Source: RPQJ01 sp052035645
Lineage (GTDB): Bacteria; Pseudomonadota; Gammaproteobacteria; Steroidobacterales; Steroidobacteraceae
Direction: 5' to 3'
DNA length: 64,000 nucleotides
Assembly: GCA_052035645.1 (NCBI GenBank)
Contig: JBPOHK010000137.1
Span: 1-64,000 of the forward strand
The position numbers and the translations under genes were made by a program. The first letter of the stretch is position 1, and each line of letters begins with the position of its first letter. This document shows positions 33,126-42,982 of the stretch, piece after piece. The notes beneath the pieces were generated by a model. It was not told the origin of the DNA. It did no database searches and was given only the letters and a program-made list of their open reading frames with translations.

Positions 33126-34316
33126 ATGAGGAAGGCGAGTTTGGTTCTGAGTGCGGCGCTGGCCGTGTCGGGAATCGCGGGCACGGGCGCGCTGCTCGTG
33201 CCGACCGTGGCGATGGCCCAGCAGAAGGTGAGCGCCAAGGTCGGTGTGCCGCTGAAGGCCGCGCAGGAAGCCGCGCAGAAGGGCAAGTACGACGTGGCCC
33301 TGGCGAAGATCAAGGAAGCCGAGGGCGCGGCCGGCAAGACCTCGTTCGACCAGTACAAGATCAACGAGCTGGCGCTGTACGTCTACTTCAAGCAGGGCCG
33401 CTACGGCGACGCGATCCGCATCCTCGAGACCCAGCTCGCCTCGGGCATGATGCCGGCCGGCGAGAAGGCCGCCCGCACCAAGACCCTGGCCCAGCTGTAC
33501 TTCCGCCAGCAGAACTACGCCAAGGCCGGCTCGATCGCGAAGCAGCTGCCGGGCGACCGCGACATGCAGATCATGGTCGCCCAGTCCGCCTACAAGCAGG
33601 GCGACTTCAAGGGCGCCATCGCCGCGGCCAACAAGGTGGGCGGCACGCCTTCGGAGGAGCTGCTGCAGCTCGTCCTGCGCTGCAACTACGAGCTGAAGGA
33701 CAGCGCAGGCACGGCCAGGACACTCGAGCAGTTGCTCAAGTTCTACCCGAGCAAGGACACCTGGAACCGCGTGCTGAAGGGTTACTTCGAGTCCACCAAG
33801 CACGACCACGAGCTGATGGCGCTGTATCGCCTGTCGGAGGACGTCGGCGCCCTCAAGGACGCGGATCAGTACACCGACATGTCGCAGGCGCTGATCCTGG
33901 GCGGGTTCGCGATCGAGGGCCAGCGGATCATCGAGACCGGCATCGCCGCGGGCGTGTTCTCGGGCGACACCCTCGCGCGTGCCCAGCGCACGCTGGACGC
34001 CGCCAAGCGCAAGGCGGGCGTCGAGCGGGCCTCTCTGCCGAAGGCGGCCGGGATGCTGGCGGCGGCCAAGACGGGCAACGACATGTTCGCCGTCGGTCGG
34101 CTGTACTTCAGCGCCGGGGACTACGCCAAGGCGACGGACGCCCTCAAGAAGGCCCTGGCCAAGGGCGGTCTCGCGGACGCGGACGCCGTCAACATGCTGA
34201 ACGCGGTCGCGCTGGCCCGGGCGGGCAACAAGGCGGAGGCCAACAAGGCGTTCGATGCCGTGAAGGATCCGAAGTTCGCCGAGATCGCCAAGCTCTACAA
34301 GATGGCGATCCGCTGA
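33126..34316 (+). CDS. secreted tetratricopeptide-like repeat protein, TonB-cluster associated
   Basis: The 396-residue protein has a signal peptide (MRKASLVLSAALAVSGIAGT, with a probable cut near VAMAQQ), then repeated helix pairs of TPR type (AQEAAQKGKYDVALAKIKEA, YFKQGRYGDAIRILET, YFRQQNYAKAGSIAKQ, YFSAGDYAKATDALKKALA). It is expected in the periplasm, as a protein-binding scaffold. It is paralogous to the convergent gene at 34423-35682: both have MxKAxLVLSAALA, a middle GTP/KPSE segment and the KTGNxxxxxGxLxFSAGxYA repeat. Position suggests a role with the TonB system (inference). Confidence 0.82.
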   Translation: MRKASLVLSAALAVSGIAGTGALLVPTVAMAQQKVSAKVGVPLKAAQEAAQKGKYDVALAKIKEAEGAAGKTSFDQYKINELALYVYFKQGRYGDAIRILETQLASGMMPAGEKAARTKTLAQLYFRQQNYAKAGSIAKQLPGDRDMQIMVAQSAYKQGDFKGAIAAANKVGGTPSEELLQLVLRCNYELKDSAGTARTLEQLLKFYPSKDTWNRVLKGYFESTKHDHELMALYRLSEDVGALKDADQYTDMSQALILGGFAIEGQRIIETGIAAGVFSGDTLARAQRTLDAAKRKAGVERASLPKAAGMLAAAKTGNDMFAVGRLYFSAGDYAKATDALKKALAKGGLADADAVNMLNAVALARAGNKAEANKAFDAVKDPKFAEIAKLYKMAIR

Positions 34317-34346
34317 CCGGCCGGCGCCGCCGGTACGCTCCATGCG

Positions 34347-34382
34347 AAAAGGGCTCCCGGGATGACCGGGAGCCCTTTTTTT
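34347..34382. terminator. bidirectional terminator between the two TPR paralogues
   Basis: AAAAGGGCTCCCGG (34347-34360) and its complement CCGGGAGCCCTTTT (34366-34379) surround GATGA, with a T-tract on the plus strand and a corresponding run of A bases that gives T residues on the minus strand. It serves both convergent genes. Confidence 0.92.
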
Positions 34383-34422
34383 GTCGCGCAGGAGCGGGGC
34401 CGTGCTGGCCGGCCCCGCAGTC

Positions 34423-35682
34423 TCAGCCGGCCGGGGCGGCCGCGGCAGTTGCGTCGCCTTCGAGCTTCAGCTTCCAAAGCCTCGCCACTTCAGCCATTTT
34501 GGCGTCCTTGATCGTCGCGAACGGCGCCGCGGCCTCGGCCGCCTTGCCGCTGCGGAACAGGGCGATGCCGAGCAGCATGTTGGCGTCGTCGAGGTCCGTC
34601 ACGCCACCCTTCGCCAGGCCCTGCTTGAACGCCTCGGCGGCACGGGCGTATTCCCCGGCGCTGAACAGCAGCTTGCCCGTGGCGATGATCGAGTTGCCGG
34701 TCTTGGCCGCGGCGATCGCCTTCTCGGCATTGGGCACGTCCTTGGCGTCGGTCGCCGCGAGGCCCTTGGCGCGGTCGAGGTCGCCCTGCGCGCGGTTCTT
34801 GGCGTCGCCCGCGAACACGCCCATGGCCATGCCCTGCTCGAGAATCTTGCGGGCCTCGGCCGGATAGCCGCCGGTGATCAGCAGGTTGCCCATCTCCGAG
34901 TATTCCTCGCCCTTGTCCAGCGTGTTCGTGTCCGCCATCAGGCGATAGAGCTGGCGCAGGGCGCGTTCGTCGCGGGTACGGAAGAGCTGGTTGTTGACCA
35001 GGTCCTCCCAGTACTTCTGGGCCGGGTAATGGCGGACCAGCAGTTCGAGCGTGTTGATCGAGCCCGCGTCGTTCTTGAGTTCGACGTTGCTGCGCAACAG
35101 CAGCTTCAGGATGTCCTCGGACGGCTTGCCGCCAGCCGCAACCTGCTTCTCCGCGAGGGCCTTGGCGCCCGCGTAGTCCTTGTTGAAGTACATGCCCTGG
35201 GCGAGCTGCAGCGTCGCCTCGGCGTCCGCCGGGTTGGCCGCCACGTACTTGTTGCCGTATTCCACGGCCTTGGGGAAGTTCTGGCCCATCAGGTTGAGCT
35301 GCAGCAGCAGCTTGTACTTCTGGTTGAGCTGCTCCGGTGGCACGAAGCCCGAGTTCACCGCCGCCTCGAGCGCCGTCGCGGAGTCCGCCAGCTGCTTGCG
35401 CTGGTACTGCACGAACCAGAGGAATTCGTTGATCTGGTAGTCGTCGAACGCGGTGCGCCCCTCGACCTTCAGCGCCTCCTGGATCTGGGTGTAGGCCTCT
35501 TCCCAGTTCTTCGCGTTCATGGCGTCCTGCGCGGCCTTGAGCGGCTTGAGCACCCCGGCGCTCAGCGCGGGCTTCTTGGCGGCGGCGGCCATCACGGTGG
35601 TCGGCGCGAGCGTCCCGCCCACGAATCCGACGAGACCCACCGCGGCAAGCGCGGCCGACAACACGAGGTTCGCTTTCTTCAT
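34423..35682 (-). CDS. secreted tetratricopeptide-like repeat protein, paralogue
   Basis: The 419-residue protein has a signal peptide (MKKANLVLSAALAAVGLVGF, cut near VMAAAAKK) and helical repeats (AQDAMNAKNWEEAYTQIQEA, YFNKDYAGAKALAEKQ, LFSAGEYARAAEAFKQGLA). It aligns along its length with the convergent 33126-34316 product and ends in an Ala-rich tail (DATAAAAPAG). Likely periplasmic. No enzymatic motif is visible. Confidence 0.82.
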   Translation of the reverse strand: MKKANLVLSAALAAVGLVGFVGGTLAPTTVMAAAAKKPALSAGVLKPLKAAQDAMNAKNWEEAYTQIQEALKVEGRTAFDDYQINEFLWFVQYQRKQLADSATALEAAVNSGFVPPEQLNQKYKLLLQLNLMGQNFPKAVEYGNKYVAANPADAEATLQLAQGMYFNKDYAGAKALAEKQVAAGGKPSEDILKLLLRSNVELKNDAGSINTLELLVRHYPAQKYWEDLVNNQLFRTRDERALRQLYRLMADTNTLDKGEEYSEMGNLLITGGYPAEARKILEQGMAMGVFAGDAKNRAQGDLDRAKGLAATDAKDVPNAEKAIAAAKTGNSIIATGKLLFSAGEYARAAEAFKQGLAKGGVTDLDDANMLLGIALFRSGKAAEAAAPFATIKDAKMAEVARLWKLKLEGDATAAAAPAG

Positions 35683-35773
35683 CTGTGCCTCACGTGGCTG
35701 GAAAGGGCAGTGTCAGCCGCGCATTGTACCCGCGCCCGGCCGGCCGCGGGACCGGTGCCGGGCGGGTGCCGGA

Positions 35774-36415
35774 TCAGCGGCCGGCGACCTGCCGCAGGTA
35801 CTGCCGGGCCTGGGCCAGGCCGATCACCTCGGCGTACTTGGCCTGCAGGTCGAACAGGTTGGCCTCGTGCGGGGCCGGGTGGCGGTCGCCGACCGCCTCG
35901 CGGACCACCAGCGGGATGAACCCGTGCTGGCAGGCGTCGACGGTCGAGGCGCGCACGCAGCCGCTGGTGCTCACCCCGGCGATCAGCAGGGTATCGACGC
36001 CGAGGGAGACCAGCGTGGAGGCCAGCGACGTACCGAAGAACGCGCTGGCGTACTGCTTGGTGATCAGGGTCTCGCCCGGTCCGGGCTCGAGGCCCTCGGC
36101 GAAGGCCGCGAGGTCGGGGTGCGCGCCCGCCTCGAAGGATTTCAGGGCCGGCACCTTGCGGAAGAACACCCCGCCGTCCCGGCCACCGGCCTGGTACTGC
36201 ACGTTCGTGTGCACGACCGGGATGCCGGCCTCCCGGGCGGCCAGCAGCAGTTCCCGGCAGGCGGCGTGCGCCGACTCCACCCCTGCGTACAGGGGCGAGC
36301 CGGGCACGAGGTAGGCGCGCACGAAGTCAATGACCAGCAGCGCCGGCCGCCGGCCGGGCGGCAGGGCCAGTCCGAAGCCGCCGGCCGCATAGTTGTCCTG
36401 CAGCGAGGCCGTCAC
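35774..36415 (-). CDS. isochorismatase-family cysteine hydrolase (amidohydrolase)
   Basis: The 213-residue protein has the triad of the family: Asp in ALLVIDFVRAYL, Lys in TLITKQYASAFFGTSL, and nucleophile Cys in AGVSTSGCVRASTVDA. The pattern is closest to N-carbamoylsarcosine amidase-like enzymes that hydrolyse carbamoyl or amide groups. The substrate is not determined. A similar gene (42983-43612) lies at the other end of the cluster. The CoA-transferase stop is 9 bp upstream on the same strand, so they are co-transcribed. Confidence 0.87.
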   Translation of the reverse strand: MTASLQDNYAAGGFGLALPPGRRPALLVIDFVRAYLVPGSPLYAGVESAHAACRELLLAAREAGIPVVHTNVQYQAGGRDGGVFFRKVPALKSFEAGAHPDLAAFAEGLEPGPGETLITKQYASAFFGTSLASTLVSLGVDTLLIAGVSTSGCVRASTVDACQHGFIPLVVREAVGDRHPAPHEANLFDLQAKYAEVIGLAQARQYLRQVAGR

Positions 36416-36424
36416 GGGCGCACC

Positions 36425-37645
36425 TCAGATGACCTTCTGCGCCTTGAGGCGCTCGTACTGTTCCTGCGCGAAGCCCAGCATGCGCAGGTAGATCTCCTCG
36501 TTGTGCTGGCCGAGGTCGGGGCTCGGCGAGCGGATGCCGCCCGGGGTCTCGGACAGCTTGGGGGCCACGTTCTGCATGCGCAGCTCGCCGAAATCCGGGT
36601 GCGGCACCGTCACGATGGCCTCGCGGGCCTTGAAGTGCGGATCCGCGAGCATCTCGGGCGCGCGATAGATCTGTCCGGCCGGCACCCCGAACCTGTCCAT
36701 GGCCTCGAGCACTTCGTGCGTGGTCAGGGTCCGCGTCCATTGCTCGACCATCGCGTCGAGTTCGACCTGGTTCGCGCCCCGGGCCCCGTGGGTGGCGTAC
36801 TTCGGGTGCTTCGCCAGCTCCGGCTGGCCCATGGCCTCCGCCAGGCGCGAGAACACGGTGTCCTGGTTCGCGGCGATCAGGACGAGGTTGTCCTTCGTTC
36901 GGTAGACGTTCGACGGCGCCACGTTCGGCAGGATCGCCCCGGTGCGCTCGCGCACGTAACCGGCCTTGTCGTACTCGGTGATCAGCGATTCCATCAGGTT
37001 GAGGACCGCCTCGTAGATGGCCGAGTCCACCACCTGGCCCTTGCCGGTGACGTCCCGGTGGTGCAGGGCGGCGAGCGCACCGACGCAGGCGAACGTGGCC
37101 GCCAGCGAATCGCCGATCGAGATGCCCATGCGCGACGGCGGCGTCGAGGGGTCGCCGACCACGTAGCGCAGCCCGCCCATGGCCTCGCCGATGGCGCCGA
37201 AGCCGGCCTGGCGCGAATACGGGCCGCTCTGCCCGAAGCCCGATACCCGGATCATGATCAGCTTCGGGTTGATGGCGGAGAGCTGCTCCCAGCCGAGGCC
37301 CCATTTCTCCATCGTGCCGGGCCGGAAGTTCTCCAGCAGGAAATCCGACTTCGCGACGAGGTCCTTGAGGATCTGCTGGCCCTCGGCCTGGCGCAGGTCG
37401 AGGGTGATGGCCTTCTTGTTGCGTGCCACCACCGGCCACCACAGCGACTTGCCGTGCGCCTTTTCCCGGCCCCAGACCCGCATGGGATCGCCCTGGCCGG
37501 GCGGTTCTATCTTGATCACCTCGGCGCCGAAGTCCCCGAGCAACTGGCCGCAGAACGGGCCGGCGAGCAGGGTGCCGAGTTCGATCACGCGCAGGCCGGC
37601 GAGCGGGCCGGCCTTGAAGCTGCTGGGGCTGGTCATCGGTGTCAC
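36425..37645 (-). CDS. CaiB/BaiF (family III) CoA-transferase
   Basis: The 406-residue protein starts with LAGLRVIELGTLLAGPFCGQLLGDFGAEVIKIE, the classic family opening. RNKKAITLDLRQAEGQ follows, and the catalytic Asp is in MGISIGDSLAATFACVGALAAL. It moves CoA between carboxylic acids without a covalent acyl-CoA pool. The acid substrate is unknown. It is followed by the amidohydrolase (9 bp) and is divergent from the HMG-CoA-lyase-like gene, suggesting a joint catabolic route. Confidence 0.92.
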   Translation of the reverse strand: MTPMTSPSSFKAGPLAGLRVIELGTLLAGPFCGQLLGDFGAEVIKIEPPGQGDPMRVWGREKAHGKSLWWPVVARNKKAITLDLRQAEGQQILKDLVAKSDFLLENFRPGTMEKWGLGWEQLSAINPKLIMIRVSGFGQSGPYSRQAGFGAIGEAMGGLRYVVGDPSTPPSRMGISIGDSLAATFACVGALAALHHRDVTGKGQVVDSAIYEAVLNLMESLITEYDKAGYVRERTGAILPNVAPSNVYRTKDNLVLIAANQDTVFSRLAEAMGQPELAKHPKYATHGARGANQVELDAMVEQWTRTLTTHEVLEAMDRFGVPAGQIYRAPEMLADPHFKAREAIVTVPHPDFGELRMQNVAPKLSETPGGIRSPSPDLGQHNEEIYLRMLGFAQEQYERLKAQKVI

Positions 37646-37747
37646 CTGGAGGGAGTGTGCGAGCGGTATTTAGCGGCTGGCGCGGCCGGTGGTCAAGGCG
37701 GCCGGCGGGCCGGGCGGCATTGTCCGGACTTTTGACATCCGATCGTG

Positions 37748-37777
37748 TTGAACCGGCGAACCAGCCGTTGTTATTCT
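37748..37777 (+). promoter_or_regulatory. candidate promoter for the HMG-CoA-lyase-like gene
   Basis: TTGAAC (37748-37753), an 18-bp spacer and TATTCT (37772-37777) lie 29 bp before the ATG at 37807. A consensus-like TTGACA at 37732-37737 lacks a matching -10. Confidence 0.4.
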
Positions 37778-37806
37778 CGGCTCACCGAGGCCGCTGGACC
37801 GCAGTC

Positions 37807-38721
37807 ATGACGCGCCACATCGAAATCGTCGAGGTCGGACCGCGCGACGGCTTGCAGAGCGAGCCGGGGGTCGTGCCGACCGACGTGAAGGTCGAGTTCG
37901 TGGAGCGGGCCATCGCCAACGGGCTTCGCCGCATCGAGGTCACCAGTTTCGTCAATCCGAAGCGCGTACCCCAGATGGCCGACGCGGAGGACGTGCTGCG
38001 GGCCCTGCCGCGCCGGGACGGTGTGCACTACGTCGGCCTCGTCCTCAACCAGAAAGGCTTCGAGCGGGCCGCCGCCGCGGGCTGCACCGAAGTGGGGATG
38101 GCGGTCGTCGCCAGCAACACGTTCAACCAGCGCAACAACGGCTGCAGCAGCGAGGAGTCCGTCGCCACGTGGCTGCAGATCGCTGCTGCGGCGCAGCAGG
38201 CCGGCATCCGGGCCCAGGTGACCGTCTCGGCGGCGTTCGGCTGCCCGTTCGAGGGCGAGGTTCCCGTGGCGCGGGTCGTCGAGCTGGCGAAGCGCGTCGC
38301 CGAGGCTCGCCCGTTCGAGATCGCCCTTGCCGACACGATCGGCGTCGGCGTGCCGGCGCAGGTCGCCGAACTGGTCTCGCGGGTCCGCGAGGCCGTGCCG
38401 GGCATCGGGCTGCGCTGCCATTTCCACAACACGCGCAACACCGGGCTCGCCAATGCCTATGCCGCGGTGCAGGCCGGCGTCACGACGCTCGATGCCAGCC
38501 TCGGCGGCATCGGCGGCTGCCCGTTTGCCCCGGCCGCGACCGGCAACATCCCGACCGAGGACCTCGTCTACATGCTCCACCGCTCGGGCTACGCGACCGG
38601 CGTCGACCTCGACGGCGCCATCGTCACCGGCAAGTGGCTGCAGGAGCGCCTCGGCCGGGCCGTGCCCGGCATGCTGGTGAAGGCCGGCAATTTCCCCCGG
38701 CCCGCGGTCGCCGCGGCCTGA
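37807..38721 (+). CDS. hydroxymethylglutaryl-CoA lyase family protein
   Basis: The 304-residue TIM-barrel acyl-CoA lyase has the catalytic Arg-Asp in VEVGPRDGLQSEPG, metal His residues in RCHFHNTRNTG and the active-site Cys loop in GGIGGCPFAPAATGNIPTEDL. HMG-CoA lyase cleaves to acetyl-CoA and acetoacetate. Relatives cleave other hydroxyacyl-CoAs, and the neighbouring CaiB-type transferase makes a different branched hydroxyacyl-CoA conceivable. The ATG at 37807 was chosen since residues upstream are not conserved. Confidence 0.88.
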   Translation: MTRHIEIVEVGPRDGLQSEPGVVPTDVKVEFVERAIANGLRRIEVTSFVNPKRVPQMADAEDVLRALPRRDGVHYVGLVLNQKGFERAAAAGCTEVGMAVVASNTFNQRNNGCSSEESVATWLQIAAAAQQAGIRAQVTVSAAFGCPFEGEVPVARVVELAKRVAEARPFEIALADTIGVGVPAQVAELVSRVREAVPGIGLRCHFHNTRNTGLANAYAAVQAGVTTLDASLGGIGGCPFAPAATGNIPTEDLVYMLHRSGYATGVDLDGAIVTGKWLQERLGRAVPGMLVKAGNFPRPAVAAA

Positions 38722-38885
38722 CGCTTGCCGCGCGCATCCTCCAGCGGCCACTCCTCGCGTTGCGCCCGTGCGGCGCTCGCGGAATACTGCTGCGGCCGCG
38801 GCCTGCGGTTGCCGGCAACCCGGTTTCCTCCGACCCTTCCGACAGGTTCGCCTGTCCCCGCTGATCAACGATCACAGGTGCTTGC

Positions 38886-41038
38886 ATGACATACCGATTG
38901 GGCGTCGACGTGGGCGGTACCTTCACCGACCTGCTGCTGGTGAACGACAAGACTGGCCAGAACTGGAAGGCGAAGGTCTCTTCGACGCCGCACGACCAGT
39001 CCGAGGGCGTGCTGCGCGGCCTCGAGCGCGTGTGCGGCCTCGCCGGCATCTCGGCCGACGAAATCGACCACGTCATGCACGGCACGACCGTCGCGACCAA
39101 TACCGTGCTCACCGGCACCGGCGCCAAGGTCGGACTCGTCACGACCAAGGGCTACAAGCAGGTGCTGCAGATCGCGCGCAGCTTCGTGCCCGGCGGTCTC
39201 GGCGGCTGGGTCATCTACAACAAGTCGCTGCCGATGGCGCCGCTCGCGAACACCATCGAGGCCGACGAGCGCGTCGGCACCAAGGGCGACGTCGTCACGA
39301 AGCTCGACGAGGCGAAACTGCGCAATGACCTCGCGGGCCTGTCCGGCAGGATCGAGGCGCTGACCGTCTCGCTCATCAACGCCTTCGCGAACGACAGGCA
39401 CGAGCGCCGCATCAAGGAAATCGCCAACGAGGTGCTGCCGGGCATCCCGGTGTCGCTGTCGTCGGAGGTCGTGCCCGAGATGCAGGAGTACGAGCGCACC
39501 GTGACGACGGTCGCCAACTCCTACGTGCGCCCGCGCGTGCAGAAGTACGTGCACAACCTGCAGTCGAAACTGAGCGCCCGGTCGAAGGGCGTGAAGCTGC
39601 ACATCCTGCGCTCGGACGGCGGGCTGGCCTCCGCCAAGTCGGCCGAGGACTTCCCGGTCAACCTGCTGATGTCCGGCCCCGCGGGCGGCGTCACGGGCGC
39701 GCTGTGGGTGGCCGTGCAGGCGGGGTTCCCGAACCTGCTGACGGTCGACGTCGGCGGCACCTCGACCGACGTGGCGCTGATCATGAACGGCCAGCCGCGG
39801 CTGCGCCGCGAGACGACGGTCGGTGACGTCACGGTGCGCGCCTCGTCAGTCGACATCCGCACGGTCGGCGCGGGCGGCGGCTCGATCGCCCACGTGCCCG
39901 AGCTCACCGGCGCGCTGCGCGTCGGTCCGCAGTCGGCGGGCGCGGTGCCCGGCCCGCGGCCTACGGCAAGGGCGGCACGGAGCCGACGGTGACCGACGCC
40001 AACGTCGTGCTCGGCTACCTGCCCGAGATGCAGAAGCTCGGCGGCGACATGGCGCTCGACCGCAAGCTCGCGCACACGGCCGTGGAGAAGGTCGGCAAGG
40101 CGCTCGGCAAGAACGTCAAGGACGCGGCCGAGGGCATCTACAACATCGTCAACGAGAACATGGTGGGCGCGCTGCGCCTCGTCTCGGTCGAGCAGGGCCA
40201 CGACCCGCGCGACTACGCGCTGATCGCCTTTGGCGGCGCGGGCCCGCTGCACGCCAATGCGCTGTCGATCCTGCTCGGCTCCTGGCCGTCGATCATCCCG
40301 CCGGGCCCGGGCGTGCTCTGCGCGCTCGGCGACGCCACGACGGCGGTGCGCGACGAATCCTCGCGCACGTTCATCCGCAAGTTCTCCGAGACCACCAAGG
40401 ACGACATCGTCAAGCAGCTGAAGGCGCTGGCCGCGGATGCGGCCAAGGGCCTCGCGGCGGAGAAGGTGGCCGCGAAGGACATGGAGTTCGGCTACCAGGT
40501 CGACGTGCGCTACCACGGCCAGGGACTGCGCCTGACGGTGGACGTGGACGTCGACGCGCTCGCGAAGAACGGCCTCGATGCCATCCGCAAGCCGTTCGAT
40601 GCCGAGCACACCCGGCTGTTCACGTTCGCGCTGCCGCTCGAGCACGAGTTCGTGGCGCTGCGCGCGGTGGTCACCGGCAAAGCCATCAACATCAAGCGGC
40701 AGGTCATCGCCAGGGGCGGCACGTCGCCGGCCAAGGCGGTGGTCGGCAGGCAGAAGTCCTACATGCACGGCAAGGACGTGACGGCGACGGTGTACGACCG
40801 CGCGAAGCTCACGGCCGGCAACCGGATCCCGGGCCCGGCGATCGTGATGGAGATGGACTCGACGTCGGTGATCCTGCCGAAGCACCACGGCAAGGTGGAT
40901 GCGTACGGCAACATCCTGATCTACCCGGACAACTACAAGGCGCCGAAGAAGGCGGGTGCGGCAAAGCCGAAGGCGGCGGTCGCGAAGGCGAAGACGGCGG
41001 CGAAGAAGGCCGCCCGCAAGCCTGCGAAAGCCAAGTAA
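38886..41038 (+). pseudogene. hydantoinase/oxoprolinase A subunit, split by a -1 frameshift near 39957
   Basis: The first part (from 38886) has YRLGVDVGGTFTDLLLV, HGTTVATNTVL, LMSGPAGGVTGAL and DVGGTSTDVAL, all ATP-site motifs of HyuA. After AGAVPGP the frame becomes PTARAARSRR and stops at 39992. The other frame continues at once with AYGKGGTEPTVTDANVVLGYL, as the family requires, then FGGAGPLHANA and on to 41038. One missing base in GGCCCGCGGCC (about 39951-39961) explains this. It is either a sequencing error or a real break; the downstream half is otherwise intact. The restored product of about 717 residues has an unusual Lys/Ala-rich tail. It would act with the B subunit as an ATP-dependent cyclic-amide hydrolase. 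Confidence 0.85.
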
Positions 41039-41070
41039 CCGCCCGCCACACAGCATTCGGAGAGACACAC

Positions 41071-42969
41071 ATGCCCGCCAAGATCATTCAGCGCAACAAC
41101 AAGAAGATGAAGAAGGTGAAGGTCGATTCCGTCACCATCGACATCATCGAGAGCGCCCTGCGCAATGCCCGCTACGAGATGGACACGGTGCTGTTCCGCA
41201 CCGCCATGTCGCCGGGCATCCGCGAGCAGCACGACGAATTCCCGATGATCGCCAACCTCGAAGGCAAGATGGTCGTCGGCCAGTTCGGCTCGTTCATCTG
41301 GGGCTTCATGCAGGGGTACGACGGCACGGTGGAGGAAGGCGACGTCTTCCTCACCAACGACCCGTACTCGGTCAACGGCGCGATCAGCCACCAGAACGAC
41401 TGGTTGATGCTGATGCCCATCTACAAGGACGGCCGCGTCATCGCCTGGGCCGCCATGTTCGGCCACATGACGGACGTGGGCGGCAAGGTGCCCGGCTCGC
41501 TGCCGACCGACGCCCGCACGGTCTTCGAGGAAGGCGTGTGCGTGCCGCCGGTGAAGATCATCAAGGGCGGCAAGCTGCAGGACGACCTGCTGAAGGTCGT
41601 GCTGCACAACTGCCGCCTGCCGATGTGGAACTTCTCGGACTTCAACGCCATCGTCGCGGCGTTGCGCACCGCGGGCAACCGCTGCGTCGAGATCTCCACG
41701 CGCTTCGGGGACGACATCTTCTACTCGGCCATGGACGAGATGCTCGAGCGCAACAAGCGCGCGATGCGCCAGCTGATCCGCCAGACGGTCCCGGAGAAGA
41801 AGCAGTACTTCGAGGACTACATCTGCGACGACGGCATGAACATGGGGCCGTACAAGATCGCGTGCACGATGTGGCGCGAAGGGGACAAGTGCATCTTCGA
41901 CTTCACGGGCACCGACCCGCAGTCGATCTCCTCGATCAACTTCCTGTTGAACGAGGAGATGTTCAAGATGTTCGCGGGCGTCTACATGATCATGGTGTTC
42001 GACCCGCAGATCCTGTTCAACGACGGCTTCTACGACCTGATGGACGTGCGCATCCCGCCGGGGACGCTGCTGAAGCCGCTCAAGCCGGCCGCGCTGTCGT
42101 GCCGCACGCACGCGCTCGGCCGCATCTTCGACATCCTCGGCGGCCTGCTCGGCCAGGGCAACCCGGCCTTCATGTGCGCGGCCGGCTTCTCGGACAGCCC
42201 GCACTTCATGTACTCGGGCTACGACAAGAACGGCGACTGGTACCAGCTCTACCAGATCACGTTCGGCGGCATCCCGGGCAAGCCGTTCGGCGACGGTCCG
42301 GACGGCCATTCGCTGTGGCCGTCGTTCACCAACGTGCCGAACGAGTTCCTGGAGAGCTACTTCCCGCTGCGCATCGACATCTACGAGACGCTGCCGGACA
42401 CGGGCGGCGCCGGCAAGAACCGCGGCGGCAACGGCCTGCGCATCGGCTATCGCTTCCTCGAGCCGGGCGAGATCTCGATCCACGACGACCGCTGGCTGAC
42501 CTATCCGTGGGGTGTCAACGGCGGCCTGCCGGGCGCGCGCAGCAAGAAGACGCTCATCCGCGTCGACGGCACGGTCGAGAACATGCCGTCGAAGAAGGAC
42601 CACATCAAGGTGGAGGCGGGCGACCTGCTGCTCTCCGACACCTGGGGCGGCGGCGGCTGCGGCGATCCCTACGATCGCGAGATCGAGCGCGTCGTGTTCG
42701 ACGTGCAGGCCGGCCTCGTGACGCAGAAGGGTGCGCTCAACTACGGCGTGGTCATCAAGGACGACCTGACGGCGGACGTCGGGGCGACCGAGAAGCTGCG
42801 CGCCAGGCTGCGCGCCGAGCGCGGCCCGGTGAAGCTGTTCGACCGCGGCTTCGAGAGCATCGAAGAGCTGAAGGGTCGCTGCGTGGCCGAGACCGGCCAC
42901 CAGCCGCCGCAGCAGCCGAAGTTCTCGGACCGCGTCATGAAGAAGTCCGGCAAGCCGAAGGCGGCTTGA
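41071..42969 (+). CDS. hydantoinase/oxoprolinase B subunit (HyuB family)
   Basis: The 632-residue protein has the HyuB features MSPGIREQHDEFPMIAN, DVFLTNDPYSVNGAISHQND, MFGHMTDVGG, the C-terminal GAGKNRGGNGLRIGYRFLE and SDTWGGGGCGDPYDRE. With HyuA it hydrolyses a cyclic amide using ATP. In known relatives the substrates are 5-oxoproline, N-methylhydantoin or caprolactam. GGAGAG precedes the ATG. A basic N-terminus (IIQRNNKKMKKVKV) precedes the conserved part. The amidohydrolase gene starts 13 bp after its stop. Confidence 0.92.
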   Translation: MPAKIIQRNNKKMKKVKVDSVTIDIIESALRNARYEMDTVLFRTAMSPGIREQHDEFPMIANLEGKMVVGQFGSFIWGFMQGYDGTVEEGDVFLTNDPYSVNGAISHQNDWLMLMPIYKDGRVIAWAAMFGHMTDVGGKVPGSLPTDARTVFEEGVCVPPVKIIKGGKLQDDLLKVVLHNCRLPMWNFSDFNAIVAALRTAGNRCVEISTRFGDDIFYSAMDEMLERNKRAMRQLIRQTVPEKKQYFEDYICDDGMNMGPYKIACTMWREGDKCIFDFTGTDPQSISSINFLLNEEMFKMFAGVYMIMVFDPQILFNDGFYDLMDVRIPPGTLLKPLKPAALSCRTHALGRIFDILGGLLGQGNPAFMCAAGFSDSPHFMYSGYDKNGDWYQLYQITFGGIPGKPFGDGPDGHSLWPSFTNVPNEFLESYFPLRIDIYETLPDTGGAGKNRGGNGLRIGYRFLEPGEISIHDDRWLTYPWGVNGGLPGARSKKTLIRVDGTVENMPSKKDHIKVEAGDLLLSDTWGGGGCGDPYDREIERVVFDVQAGLVTQKGALNYGVVIKDDLTADVGATEKLRARLRAERGPVKLFDRGFESIEELKGRCVAETGHQPPQQPKFSDRVMKKSGKPKAA

Positions 42970-42982
42970 GGAGGCGGGCCGC

